Shown here piece after piece: positions 13,801-23,059 of a DNA stretch of 64,000 nt. The stretch comes from Elephas maximus indicus (taxonomy: Eukaryota > Chordata > Mammalia > Proboscidea > Elephantidae), in contig NC_064842.1 in the NCBI RefSeq assembly GCF_024166365.1, positions 10,325,001 to 10,389,000 on the forward strand. Direction: 5' to 3'. The notes beneath the pieces were generated by a model. It was not told where the DNA came from. It did not search any database and worked only from the letters and a program-made list of their open reading frames with translations. A program made the translations under genes and the position numbers. Position 1 is the first letter of the stretch; each line of letters opens with the position of its first letter.

Positions 13801-16800
13801 ATAAAATAAAGGATATTACCTGTGACTATGGTGCTCCATTAAAAAACCATCTATATGAGACCAAAAGGTCACCAATTTCTCTAAAGCAAAGAAGAGAAGA
13901 TAAGGGGGGCAGGGAAAGTAGGGTACCGGAAATGGAACAACCAGAACAGAATTAAAGAGAATGTTGACACAATGTGAAAAATGTAACTAATGTCGCCAAA
14001 CAATTTGCATAGAAATTATTAAACGGGAGCCTAATTTGCCGTGTAAACTTTCACTGAAAACACAATAAAATGCTGGTAAAACAACAACAACAAGAAAACC
14101 CTTATGGAGCACAGTTCTACTGACACACACATGGGGTTGACAGTAGTTGGAATAGAACAGACTAGAGCAGCAGCTGGCTTTGTTTTGTTTTTGTGGTAAT
14201 TCTATGTTTCACTTTTTGAGGAGTCATCAAAATGTTTTCCACGGTGGCTGCACCATTTTACATTCCCACCAGCAATGGCCATGGGTTCCAATTTCTCCAC
14301 ATCTTTGCCAATACTTAATTTCTTTCTTTTTTTTTTATAGCCATCCGAGGGGTAAAGTGGTATCTCATGTGGTAATATATGTAATTTTGAATTTCAGTGC
14401 TTTCATTTAATTGTATATGGTAAACACATCTCTGTCATTACAAATTCCTTCACGTTGGATTCCTTTGCAGCCTCATTTCAGTGGCTCCGTATTAGTCCAT
14501 TAGATGACTGTGCAATGATTTATTCAACCAGTCCTTTATTACTGGCTATTTAGGGTGTTCTCCATTTTCCCTTGAGTAAATAATAAAGTGTTGTAAAACA
14601 ATCTTTGTCTACATTTCTAAATTTATCTTAAAAAATCCATTGCTGTCAAGTCGATTCTGACTCATAGCGACCCTGTAGGGCAGGGTGGAACTGCCCCATA
14701 GGGTTTCCAAAGAGCGGCTGATAGATTCGAACTTCCCACCTTTTGGTTAGCAGTGCCTCTCTTTCTATGTATGTATGTAGCCAAACTGCTTCCTATAAAC
14801 CTTGTACTAGTTTATATTTACACAAGCTGAGTGTGAGAGTGTGCTTTTTATTGCAGTCTTGCCAGCACTGATGCCTATAATCATTGCTAATTTGATAAGT
14901 GAAAGGTGGTGTCTCCTTGAGTGTGGTAATTCTTTGTTTTAGGGCATCCTGCCCTACTTGCTGAAGGAAATGTGTCCATTTAATGGAGTTTTACTTCAGC
15001 TGGGAAACTTATTTCCTACAAATGCATGCCATCGCCCAAGATTCTGGAACATTTAGGCTTGCGACAAACATTTGTTAAGGGCTTACTGGGTGCTAATGTC
15101 TGAGGCAGATTACCCAAGGGAGCCTGCTGTGTCTGCCTGAAAAAGTCTCAGGACCAAGTGGGATAAAGGCAGGAGTGCTTGGAGGGTTACAGAGCTGATG
15201 CATGCTGGGATAAGGCAGCCGCACTCACAGCCCTGGAGGAAGAGCATCAATGCAGGAGGCATGTGTGCAGGCGGGGCGGCGCTTTGAGGGCTTGATACCA
15301 ACTGGATCCAATTGTAGAAAGGATGCCGGGGGCTTTTTCATGGGGCATGCAATTGGATTTTGGCATAGAACATTAAGGAATATTGATGTCCTTGTATATC
15401 TTAAAAAAAAAAGTTTGGTTTGAGATAATTTAACTATAAATCTGCTTAGACTACAATGATTTCTTAAATGCTTCATTGGGGTTATAGTGTTTCTCGTAAA
15501 AAAAAAGCAAAAAGAAAATAAAAATTTATTATAAAGAAACAAATAACACTGCCTAAATCTTGCTGAGGAACCTTCCAGATATACTGCTACAAAGTTATAC
15601 ACAGGCATATATACAGATTTTTTTAATAAATGAAATAATCCTATTTATCTCAGAATCAACTGGACAGCAACAGGCATTTTATTTTTTTCCACTATCTATA
15701 TATATGTGGTGTGCTTTTTTCACACATCTTGAACATTATTCATGTCAATAAATACAGATTCACATCTTCCTTTTTAACGCCCAAAGAGTAATTCATTGCA
15801 TGTACGTCCCATAATGTATTTAGCCAGTCTCTAGTAGGTGGCTTTCCCAGCTTACTAACCATGTAGGGTCATTGATACCAAAACTGAAAAATTACTAAGG
15901 ATTTCACAACAGAACAATTTCATTTGTTTATTCACTTTCTCATTACCTCATCTTATCCAAAAAGAGTGTAAAATTGCTCTTAAGAATCGTATGTACCACA
16001 CAGCACAATAAACGTACAAGTGGCGATTAAAAAATCAGGATCAGGAGAAGGGGAGGCACCAGTGTAGTGACTGAGATTAGGGGGTAAAAGGGTTAGGTTG
16101 GTGGTCCCAGAGGCTCCGTTTTGGTCAGTCGGATTTGAATTTCTCATCTGGTCCGTGCTCCCCAAGATAATTCCATTTAGAGCCCACACAACTTTTCTGG
16201 GGCCATGTCCGCTTCTGTTGTCTGCCTTTTCATCTTACTCTCATGCTTTCTTATCATTCTATGGGCTGTTTGGTATTTAAGAGATCGTCTTGGCATATGG
16301 ATGTGTGTGTGTGTCTGTGTGCGTGTGGACAGAGATACTGAGAGAGAGGTAGTTATTTTTAAGTTCTGTACACTTAATTTTTTGCTTGGCAAATGCGAAA
16401 CTTACGTGGCTGTCTGTTACTATATGATCACGTCCTCCTTGTATATACAAGAGTGGGGTCAAGCATAGCAGTGATTGTGAGGATGGGGCAGGACCAGGCA
16501 GTGTTTCATTCTGTTGTACAGAGGGTCGCTATAAGTTGGAATCGACTCAGCGGCACATAATAAACAACAACAAAAATATACCGATCCATTTCATAGTAAC
16601 TAATTAAGAACCCTTCTCATCTTTTCAAATGCAGATTTAGTTTAGATAAATACGGAGGGATTAATATTTTAGGAGGTAATTAGAGCTGGAAGGAGCCCTG
16701 GTGGCACAGTGGGTAAGTGCTGGGCTGCTAACCAAAAGGTTGGTGGTTTGAACCCAGCAGCTGCTCGGTGGGAGAGAGATGTGGCAGTCTGCTTCTGTAA

Positions 16801-19800
16801 AGATTACAGCCTTGGAAACTCAGTGGGGCAGTCCTTCTCTGACCTATAGGGTCGCTTTGAGTCGGAATCCACTCTATGGCAGTGGGTTAATTAGAGCTGG
16901 CATTTGTGGTGGCGGGGGGGAGGCTGAGGGAGGTCCTTATGAATCCAGACAGTTTGGTATTGTCAACTGGGTGCTGTGTCTAATAGTGTAAGGGCAGATG
17001 CCTTAAATCTGCTTTGTTAATCTAGAATCCTAACTGAAAGTTTGAGACTTCCCTGCTTTATATCAGTCATGATGCAGCATTAACACAGATATGTAGCTTT
17101 GAAATATTCATCACCATTTATAAACTTATAAAATTGAATAGAAGGTGAATTGAGAGCGCAGGTTTCCGCCCTCAGCAGCCTGGTGGGCTCTCATTTCTGT
17201 GTCCACAGCGCCCTCGTGTGGAAAATGCGTCCAGCACTACATCGCCAGGTCATGCCCCATCAAAGGTCACATCCCTCCATGGGGTGAGCCTGGTGCTATG
17301 GTTGTCCTGTGGTTTTAGTGTTCGAACCAAACCAAGACCAAATCCATTGCGGTCAAGTGGATTCCGACTCATAGTGAGCCTATAGGGAAGAATATAACTA
17401 CCATGTAGGGTTAATTGTTTGGACAGTGCTTGTAATAAATCCTGGCCAAAAAAACCCAAAAACCAAAACCATTGCCATCGAGTTGATTCTGACTCATAGT
17501 GACTCTACAGGACAGAGTAGAGCTGCCCCATAGAGTTTCTGGGAAGCGCCTGGTGGATTCGAACTGCCAACCATTTGGTTAGCAGCCGTAGCACTTAACT
17601 ACCATGCCACCATCCTCACTAGGATATGATATTTCCATTTGTTACACGCTGCGTCCTCAATTTTTACAAGGGTTACATAGTTCAAGTTCATTGGTCAACT
17701 GGTTGTTTGGAACGTGAACTTTATTTCCACACAGATTATTGTTGTTGTTGTTCGGTGCCGTGGAGTCGATTTTCAACTCGTAGGAACCCGTGTGACAAAA
17801 TAGAACTGTTGTATCGGGTTTTCTAGACTGCAGTCTTTACGAGAGTAGACTGCCAGGTCATTTTCCTGCACCGCTGGGCGGGTCTGAACCTCTGACATCA
17901 GGGTTAGCAGCGAGTCTTCAACCATTGCCCGTACAGAAAAGGTTTGGCAAGTGATGGCTGGGCCCCCAGGGCATCCACGGAGACCTCCTCACCTGTGGAA
18001 TTCCAACTTTAAAAATCAACAGATCTCAGCAGAGACAGGCATAGGCACCTACAAGGTAAAGAATGACAAACGGCTTTCTTATTAGCGAGACCTGTGACTT
18101 TAAAAAGCTCTACGTGACCCCTCTCTTTTATATCATTTCATATTTTATATCATATGATATGATAGTAATTATAATAATCATAGTAATATTACATAGAATC
18201 TACATATGAAGGTTATGCAGATTATATGTAATATAATAGTAGTCATAGCAATTTTAGTAACTACATTACATATGATCTACATAACCTCTGTATAGGACAG
18301 GGTAGAACTGCCCCATAGGGTTTCCAAGGAGCGGCTGGTGGACGTGAACTGCCAAACTGCCGACCGTTTGGTTAGCAGCCCTAGCTCTTAACCACTGTGC
18401 CACCAGGGCTCCATATATACATATATACATAACAATATATGGTTAAAAGCTGGGTGGTTAAAAGCCCTGCTTCAGATTCAAAAAGGTTTTCAAAAATAGT
18501 TACCCTACATCCTCCTGGTGTGACCCAGGAACTTTTCGTAATCTTTCTCTAGGCCTCCATTTCTTCATCTTAGATGGGGTCACGGTAGTACCTATGTCAA
18601 ACTTATGAGGACTGATTGAACCACTGAGGCAAACATTGGCAGTGCTCTTTGTTGGAGGGTGGGAAAGAGTGGCCCATGCAATACCGGGACCCCCGTGGCC
18701 GGCAGTCTCTGTGTGGAGGGAGACGTGCTGACCGTGTGAACGTTATAACTGACTTCCCTTGAGTGACATCTTGCTCATCAAAGAGCTCTCAGACTTTAAT
18801 TTGGCTCCCATTGTGGCTTAGCTATAAGGAAGGGGCAGCTTGTCCTGTAAACTGCATTCCTCATTGTATATCAATAAAGTGGCCATCTAGTTAATTTATT
18901 AGTTAATTTACTGAGTTTATTTACAATCCTCATGGCAAACTACCTCTGTAGAGAAGATCAATCCATGTTGTGCTGACAGAATCGAGCTTCTGAGAAGTGG
19001 ACCCGGGCTCACCAGCATGCTGCCTCCCTCTGGGTCCTGTGGGGGGATACTTCTTGGCATCTTCTTGTGCCACTTTCTTCTGCTAGTTCCATAGTTAGTA
19101 TCAGTTAAGGAATAAAAAGCTGTAAAGATGAATGAAGTCTTAACTCAAGAGGAAAATTTGTTTTCTCCTAGGATACCTGGGATGAACTCCTAATTGGCAA
19201 TGTGGAACTGAAAAAGGTCATGGCTTGCTCCAGGTAAGGAATCTTTCCAGGCGCACAACCTCTGGGTGCAGGGTGCCCGTTAAACCCACTGCCATTGAGT
19301 GAGATTCCAACTCATAGCCCTTTGGCTCTTAGCGAAGAACCAGTGCCTCAGCCTTGGTTATTATTTGACAGGTGCATTTTGACCACTGTGGACCCAGACA
19401 CTGGAGTCAGAGACCGGAAGGAGCCCCTGGAAACCCTGAAGAGGTAAAACACCGAGTGTCCAGCGTGTTTTCAGTGGTATCCCCGTCCTGGAACCACCTG
19501 TGGGTTTAGTGCTGTCTCTGAGCCTGGGTTTTAAGTGGATATGATCTTTCTGTCTGGGAACGTCTTCCACTCTGCCTTCCTGTTGGTTTGTGTTTCTCAG
19601 TTAATATAGAAGGGTCCTTGTTGCTTCCTCTTCCTGGGTGGACCTTCCGGTACTTTTCACAACGGTCTAATGATATAATACCATGTTTCAAAATCCTAAT
19701 ATCTCCATATCAATTTTTAATAACATTTTTGTGTGCATTTCCAAATTAAGACCTCAAATACTTAATTTTATTGCCAGCTCGCATTTCTTTATTAGAACCA

Positions 19801-21072
19801 ATATCAAGTAATAGGAGAGTAATTGAATAATATATGTAACATATACAATATATGGAAACCCTGGTGGTATAGTGGTTAATTGCTACAGCTACTAGCCAAA
19901 AGGTCGACAGTTCAAATCCACCAGGCGCTCCTTGGAAAGTCTATGGGGCCGTTCTACCCTGTCCTCCAGGGTCGCCATGAGTCAGACCCGACTCGACGGC
20001 AACGGGTTTGGTTTTTTTGGTTTACACAATATATATTGTAGATATAATATTATTAGTTGTATAACGAAGTATTAGGAAAAAGCCAAATGTAGTGAGTCAT
20101 TAGAGGTTGTTTGTGCAGAAGCTCCTTTTATGCCAGGGTTTTTGTTTAGTTTTGTTATTTAAAGAATTTCCGCTGAGATTTTAGTTTCCAGCGCAGACGT
20201 ATTTTTATGCTTAAGTTACTGCTTTGCCCACAGTATTCTGTTTGCTCCTCTTTCTGCTGTTTTGTTGTTTGCTTATTGCCAACAGGTGTAGCTTAGAGAA
20301 GAGTCCTTCAGGGTTATTTCTTAAGCCCTTCAGATTTATAATTCTATTTGGATTTTTGGTTTTTAAGATGCAGTGATGTTACTCAATTTTTTTTTTCAGA
20401 CAAGCATGTTTAAAAAAAAAATAACTTCAGCAATAGTTCAGATCCACATGCCAACTGTATCATTGTCTGAATTTTTGTCCACCAAAGCACGCCAGCTCTG
20501 GGCTTATATCCTTGGAGGGGAACTGGCATCACAGGGTTTCAGTGCCTTAGAGTGAGCGTTTGGAGAGGTCATGGCATTTCCATGTTGAGATTCCACGAGC
20601 ATTTAGTTCAATGAATTATGAAGTTGAAGGTACACACGTCAACAAAATATGTATTTTAAGTAACACATACACATAAATTATTAATCATAAGTAATGCATA
20701 TACATTTTTCGGATTGGCTTCAAACTGAAGCCATGGAAAAACTGTTTAGGCTCTTAGGGTCCTTCTAGAAAAGCCAGGGTTATTTGCAGTTTGACTTCTC
20801 TGTCCCATAGACTTCTCTGTCAGCATTTTAGAAGAACCTTGCTGCTTATTTATGAAGAACCTGGGCACGGAAGACGTGAGTCCTATTAAGAGAGCACTAA
20901 TCAATTTCCTTTTTGCACCTGACAATGAATTTTTGCTTCTCTCAGCTACCGCCTGTGTGATCCCTCCGAGAGGCACATATACAAGTCGTCCCCACTTTTT
21001 GGGATCTATTATTTGGTGGAAAAATGTGGAAGCCTGAGAGTTGGTGAGCCCGTGTATCGGATGGTGCAGTGA
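1689..21072 (+). CDS. MTARC2: MTARC2, 3' part (coding exons 4-7 of 7); mitochondrial amidoxime-reducing component 2
   Basis: Spliced coding sequence join(1689..1829, 19172..19233, 19372..19443, 20946..21072), 133 codons plus TGA; exons 1-3 are outside the window. Every junction has AG acceptor and GT donor and the phases fit (0, 2, 2). The product is the C-terminal MOSC domain: exon 4 ends in [12 protein letters not shown], exon 5 encodes [19 protein letters not shown], exon 6 begins with the conserved Cys (TGC 19373-19375) that in the family binds molybdenum, and exon 7 ends in [10 protein letters not shown]. The [10 protein letters not shown]...SPLFGIYY C-terminus is typical of MTARC2 rather than MTARC1. 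Compared with human MTARC2, which to my knowledge ends at VYRMV, there is one extra Gln before the stop. Family role: Moco enzyme of the outer mitochondrial membrane reducing N-hydroxylated substrates with CYB5B and CYB5R3. No frameshift or premature stop is seen. Confidence 0.95.
2114..2862 (-). mobile_element. BovB/RTE-clade LINE 3' fragment (interrupted)
   Basis: Complement of the 3' region of the LINE also seen at 29036, 41043, 60886 and, on the + strand, 42805. Blocks caatccatctcattgagggt and ctttaccaaacatgatg are shared. Split by a SINE at 2536-2660. Coding potential is lost. Confidence 0.8.
2536..2660 (+). mobile_element. AfroSINE, short form, 5' truncated, inside the RTE fragment
   Basis: Begins at agctccagctgctaaccaag, keeps the B-box and gctatgagtcagaattgact tail. 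The LINE sequence continues on its right side. Confidence 0.8.
3510..3668 (+). mobile_element. AfroSINE, short form
   Basis: Nearly full length from ggaactctggtggcacagtg to a T-rich tail after atcaactgaatggcaatg. Confidence 0.9.
3694..3855 (+). mobile_element. AfroSINE, short form
   Basis: Full length from gaaaccctgttggcgtagtg to gggttatttttggttt, only 25 bp after the preceding copy and in the same orientation. Confidence 0.9.
4049..4095 (+). mobile_element. AfroSINE 3' remnant
   Basis: Only tgtagggtcgctgtgaatca and the following tail are left. Confidence 0.6.
4100..5035. other. MTARC2 intron 4 segment without recognised feature
   Basis: GC-moderate unique-looking sequence. Open frames here have no recognisable protein similarity. 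Confidence 0.4.
5051..5251 (-). mobile_element. AfroSINE, variant form
   Basis: Complement of the variant form: cctccatgtgtgtcagagtg and tgattagcggccgag. Flanks taagcctcact / taagcctcatt look like target-site duplications. Confidence 0.85.
5270..6390. other. AT-rich intron segment without recognised feature
   Basis: Unique-looking AT-rich DNA with short homopolymer runs (A14 near 5835). No convincing exon or repeat family seen. Confidence 0.4.
6395..6740 (-). mobile_element. ancient L1 (L1M-type) fragment
   Basis: Complement of L1M 3' sequence; recognisable by ggttttcacaaatgcataat and actgccctaaaaatgcc. Diverged and non-coding. Confidence 0.7.
6890..6950 (+). mobile_element. MIR fragment
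   Basis: gatttgaatcccagccccac followed by actcactggctgtct is the MIR core region. Confidence 0.6.
7165..7245 (-). mobile_element. MIR fragment, first half of a split copy
   Basis: gcctactaggtagcaggtgc and tctcatttgatcttcata are the complement of a MIR 3' half; the rest appears to continue at 7735 beyond a SINE. Confidence 0.55.
7311..7509 (+). mobile_element. AfroSINE, long form
   Basis: Full length from gaggagcctggtggtgcagt to gactcaatggcaatgggtca, with the gcagtctgcttccataaaga block. ggccatga is repeated on both sides. Confidence 0.9.
7735..7815 (-). mobile_element. MIR fragment, second half of a split copy
   Basis: gaggaaactgaggctcaggg and cttgcccagggtcacaaagc are the complement of the MIR core. 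Confidence 0.65.
8643..9138 (+). mobile_element. solo LTR, ERVL-MaLR-like, inside the L1
   Basis: Starts TGTCATGG and ends CTAAGACA, i.e. TG...CA termini, and is flanked by perfect 5-bp duplications ATGCC (8638-8642 and 9139-9143). The 3' end (agccatccacttgtgat, tgttatagcagaac) resembles MaLR/MLT-type LTRs. 496 bp, no internal retroviral genes. Confidence 0.8.
9168..9794 (-). mobile_element. solo LTR of an endogenous retrovirus inside the same L1
   Basis: TG...CA termini (TGCCAATT...CTGTCTCA) flanked by perfect 5-bp duplications AAACT (9163-9167 and 9795-9799). L1 sequence resumes exactly after it. An AATAAA on the complement (ttttatt near 9255) suggests minus orientation. 627 bp, no internal genes; family not identified. 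Confidence 0.75.
11742..12011. mobile_element. short DNA transposon, Tigger-like non-autonomous element
   Basis: Left end cagtccccaggttaca is inverted at the right end (tgtaaccgggaacttactg). A TA lies next to the left end, as expected for a Tc1/mariner-class target. No transposase; about 270 bp. Confidence 0.5.
12868..13022 (+). mobile_element. AfroSINE, short form, in the L1M
   Basis: Full length; flanked by gcattaactt on both sides (12858-12867 and 13023-13032), a clear target-site duplication. Confidence 0.92.
13367..14192 (+). mobile_element. AfroSINE, variant form, split by an L1 insertion
   Basis: Left half 13367-13504 (ggagtccatgggtggcacaa, B box agttcgaagccgtccagagg) and right half 14094-14192 (ggagcacagttctactgaca, acacacatggggttgaca). 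Flanking L1M sequence ggtaattcta is duplicated on both sides. Confidence 0.85.
13505..14093 (+). mobile_element. L1 3'-end insertion inside the SINE
   Basis: 5'-truncated L1 tail related to 10500-10900 and 33743-34083, ending in caacaacaacaa. The SINE bases gaaagccctatgg / gaaaacccttatgg on either side are the target-site duplication. Confidence 0.8.
14632..14760 (-). mobile_element. AfroSINE, short form, 5' truncated
   Basis: Complement: attgctgtcaagtcgattct, gtttccaaagagcggctgat, ccttttggttagcagtg; the tRNA-like head is missing. Confidence 0.85.
14880..16460. other. MTARC2 intron 4 segment, mostly unrecognised
   Basis: AT-rich intronic DNA; possible old L1 remnants near 14430-14630 and 15780-15850 and a SINE tail remnant near 15648-15678. 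No exon signature seen. Confidence 0.4.
16469..16575 (+). mobile_element. BovB/RTE LINE extreme 3' end
   Basis: ggcaggaccaggcagtgttt, then ttggaatcgactcagcggca and aacaacaacaaa. Same as the end of the longer LINE at 44100-44192. Confidence 0.75.
16691..16886 (+). mobile_element. AfroSINE, long form
   Basis: Full length, bounded by taattagagctgg on both sides (before 16691 and after 16885). Confidence 0.92.
17326..17430 (-). mobile_element. AfroSINE fragment
   Basis: Complement of the tail half (attccgactcatagtgagcc); head lost. Confidence 0.75.
17450..17612 (-). mobile_element. AfroSINE, short form
   Basis: Full length on the complement with aaaccaaaacc tail side and accatgccaccat head side. 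Confidence 0.9.
17739..17930 (-). mobile_element. AfroSINE, long form, diverged
   Basis: Complement: gttgttgttgttcggtgccg, agagtagactgccaggtcat, gggttagcagcgagtcttca. Older than its neighbours by divergence. Confidence 0.8.
18210..18287. repeat. AT-rich inverted repeat, 23-bp arms
   Basis: 18210-18232 and 18265-18287 are inverted copies matching at 21 of 23 positions (left arm begins aggttatgcag, right arm ends ctacataacct) around a 32-bp loop. It sits in a longer AT-rich tract from 18125. Confidence 0.7.
18290..18413 (-). mobile_element. AfroSINE, short form, tail missing
   Basis: Complement: gtttccaaggagcggctggt to actgtgccaccagggctcc. The 3' tail is replaced by the AT-rich inverted repeat. 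Confidence 0.85.
18450..18640 (+). mobile_element. MIR
   Basis: gtgtgacccaggaacttttc, cctccatttcttcatcttag and ggactgattgaa follow the MIR consensus order. Confidence 0.6.
19172..19233 (+). CDS. MTARC2: MTARC2 coding exon 5
   Basis: 62 nt. Acceptor ttttctcctag, donor tccag/gtaagg, leaving phase 2. Encodes [20 protein letters not shown] and the first two bases of Arg. Preceded by a very large intron 4 (17.3 kb). Confidence 0.95.
19277..19330 (-). mobile_element. AfroSINE remnant inside MTARC2 intron 5
   Basis: aaacccactgccattgagtg followed by gattccaactcatag is the complement of a SINE tail. It fills about 54 of the 138 bp between exons 5 and 6. Confidence 0.7.
19372..19443 (+). CDS. MTARC2: MTARC2 coding exon 6
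   Basis: 72 nt, phase 2 both sides. Its first complete codon, TGC at 19373-19375, is the molybdenum-ligand cysteine of the family, followed by [11 protein letters not shown]. Separated from exon 5 by only 138 bp, which holds a SINE remnant. Confidence 0.95.
19852..20022 (+). mobile_element. AfroSINE, short form, young-looking
   Basis: Full length including cgactcgacggcaacgggtt; flanked by acaatatat-type duplicates. In MTARC2 intron 6. Confidence 0.9.
20030..20945. other. rest of MTARC2 intron 6, nothing recognised
   Basis: Unique-looking sequence up to the exon 7 acceptor; no repeat of known family seen. Confidence 0.4.
20946..21072 (+). CDS. MTARC2: MTARC2 coding exon 7 with stop
   Basis: 127 nt from the acceptor ttctctcag to TGA at 21070-21072. 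Encodes [22 protein letters not shown] and ends VYRMVQ. The 3' UTR follows; whether a further non-coding exon exists cannot be decided here. Confidence 0.95.
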
Positions 21073-21790
21073 CGAATCCACTGAGGTGACAGGGCAAAAG
21101 GTCAGCTCTGCTTCTGGTGTCCAGTGTTGTGACAGGCACTGGCACGTTTGCTCGTGTTGAGCCGTTTTTATGTTTTGCTGCTTTCACACTTAGGGGAATA
21201 AGCAGCTTATATTTGGAGTTGGAGAATGCTCCTTTTTTCTATTTCTCTCAGAAACCAGGGTGACTCTGCCCCAACCTTGGCCCACCTCACGTTCCCATTT
21301 GATTTTAAAATGCTGGTGCCGAATCCCAGCAGAAACACGGGCTCCCAGTTCATTAAGGGATATCTTTGAAAAGAAACTTGGGAGACATGTTAAATCAAAC
21401 GTGTTTTATTAACTATATATTTCTAAATGTAATTTAAAGTTAGAAAAAAAAATCAATGCATCTAGGTAAAAAAAAAAAAAAAAATCCAGAGGTAGAAAAT
21501 GTTTTCACACTGATTTCATTGGGCCAGATTAAACCCTCGCTCCTGGCATAATGCCTAATCCTAAATTATGGAAAGACCTCTAATTGAAGTTTTTAAGTAA
21601 TCGTTTTCATAAAATCCAGAACCCAGTTCTTAAAGTCACCATATCTCTAAAGTTCTTGACCATCCTTCTGTCTAATTCTGGCCTGATGGTCTCACCTGTG
21701 GTGACCTGCCCTTCCAGCCTGGACACCCGCCATCTCCATGATCATTAAGGACAATGTAGGATGGTAGGTAAGACTAGTCTACATCTAGTG
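21073..21790 (+). other. MTARC2: MTARC2 3' UTR or downstream sequence
   Basis: Follows the stop directly. The 3' UTR extent is unknown. A16-17 run near 21468-21484. No open frame of interest. Confidence 0.4.
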
Positions 21791-21890
21791 CTGGACAGAT
21801 TCAGGTTCATAATCTTGGCAACTCCGTCTCTGAATTTGAGTTACTTAACCTTGCTAAGTCTCAGTATCCTTCTCTGTAACGTGAGAAGAA
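21790..21890 (+). mobile_element. MIR
   Basis: tgagttacttaaccttgcta and gtctcagtatccttctctgt match the MIR core. Confidence 0.6.
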
Positions 21891-21893
21891 TAA

Positions 21894-21968
21894 CGTTGTT
21901 GTCGTCAGGTGCCATTTAGTCGATTCCGACTGAGAGCGACCGCATGGGACAGAGTGGAACTGTAACCT
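21894..21968 (-). mobile_element. AfroSINE fragment
   Basis: Complement of the tail: gtcaggtgccatttagtcga, gggacagagtggaactg. Confidence 0.75.
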
Positions 21969-22071
21969 ATAAGACATTTGTCTTGATAGTCATAATAAAC
22001 ACCTGTGTTACTGGCTTACGTGTGGACTGTACTTTCTGTCCCTATTTTAATGTGAACGTTCCCTATTTACA

Positions 22072-22077
22072 AATAAA
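22072..22077 (+). terminator. candidate poly(A) signal for MTARC2
   Basis: AATAAA 1.0 kb after the MTARC2 stop. Other downstream candidates are the aataaataaaata run near 23428 and taataaa near 24487. The choice cannot be made from sequence alone. Confidence 0.25.
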
Positions 22078-22199
22078 AAGTTTACCATATAACAGTATAT
22101 GCTTCAACTGGTAGGCAGCAGCATCCAGTCTCATGTACTGTGCTTCTCTTGAGTATTGTAGTATTATTTCTCTGTTTAATTTTCTTTCAAAAATATTAC

Positions 22200-22365
22200 C
22201 GTGAAGTGCATCATGGCTCCCAGACGCAGCAAAACCAGTGCTAGGAATAGCAGCAGCAAGCGGCAAAGGAGAAGTGTCAATTTGGAGTGATACAAAAGGT
22301 TATTAAACAACACAAAGGCGGAAAGCCAGTGAAAGCTAATTGCTCTCCATTTAGGCACGTTTGTG
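22200..22365 (+). mobile_element. possible Tigger/pogo-like transposase fossil
   Basis: A 25-codon frame at 22213-22290 encodes MAPRRSKTSARNSS and KRQRRSVNLE; after one frameshift it continues IQKVIKQHKGGKPVKAN, reminiscent of the N-terminal helix-turn-helix of pogo/Tigger transposases. Similarity is from memory and weak. Confidence 0.3.
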
Positions 22366-22764
22366 CACCATCCAAATTACATAACATCCTATTTTCAAAC
22401 ATAACTTTTGATGACCTCTTAACATTGATTGTATTAATGTATGACCCTTAAAAATATTTTTATAGTATTTGATACTTAGACTATATTCAGTTTTACTTTA
22501 AATGATATTGTAGTGTATATCTTTGTATGCAAAACATTTTAAAATTTAGGATTTTTCCATAAGTTAGATTCCTAGAAGTGGGACTGTTGACCCATGGGGT
22601 ACACGCATATTTTTCAGCATCTTGACCAAATGCCTTCAAAAGGCTGTTCCACTTTGTACCCCCCCAGTCATGTAAGAAAGATCTCTTACTCTGGACACTC
22701 ACCAGAACTGGGTGGATGACTCAATCTTAACAGGCTGTTTTTTTGCATTAAGGAATTTGGGGTG

Positions 22765-23052
22765 GGGGCAGTGATGGTTCCGTGATGGAATTCTCCCTTC
22801 CATGTGGAGACTGGGGTTGTGTTCCTGGCCAGTGAACCTCGTGCACAACCACCAGCTGTGTGTCATTAGAGGCTCGCAGGACGCTATGATGCTAAATAGG
22901 CTTCAACAGAGCTTCCAGACTAAGACTAGGAATAAAGTCCTGGCACTCTACTTCCAAAAAATCAGCCAATGAAAACCCTATGGGTTACGACGGTCAGCTC
23001 TCATTGTGCATGGTGTTGCCACCATGGTGGCAGCTAACGACAACAACAACAA
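22765..23052 (+). mobile_element. tRNA-Gly-headed SINE with RTE-like tail
   Basis: The head gcagtgatggttccgtgatg / gaattctcccttccatgtgg / cctggccagtgaacc follows a tRNA-Gly layout. A body with gcttccagactaagactagg is shared with the copy at 60122. The end is A-rich, cgacaacaacaacaa. Not a functional tRNA: B-box and stems are degenerate. Confidence 0.6.
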
Positions 23053-23059
23053 TAATTTG

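Larger units (their letters stand above)
12655..14375 (-). mobile_element. ancient L1 (L1M-type) fragment hosting nested insertions
   Basis: Complement of L1M 3' ORF2 sequence: tcagcataatgttttcaagg, gtatatacctaggagtgtaa, gtggctgcaccattttacat. Interrupted by a short-form SINE (12868) and by a variant SINE (13367) that itself contains a younger L1. Confidence 0.8.

Noticed and set aside
22771-22845. tRNA-Gly gene
   Set aside because: tRNA-like layout but degenerate stems and B box, and it is joined to a SINE body with an A-rich tail.
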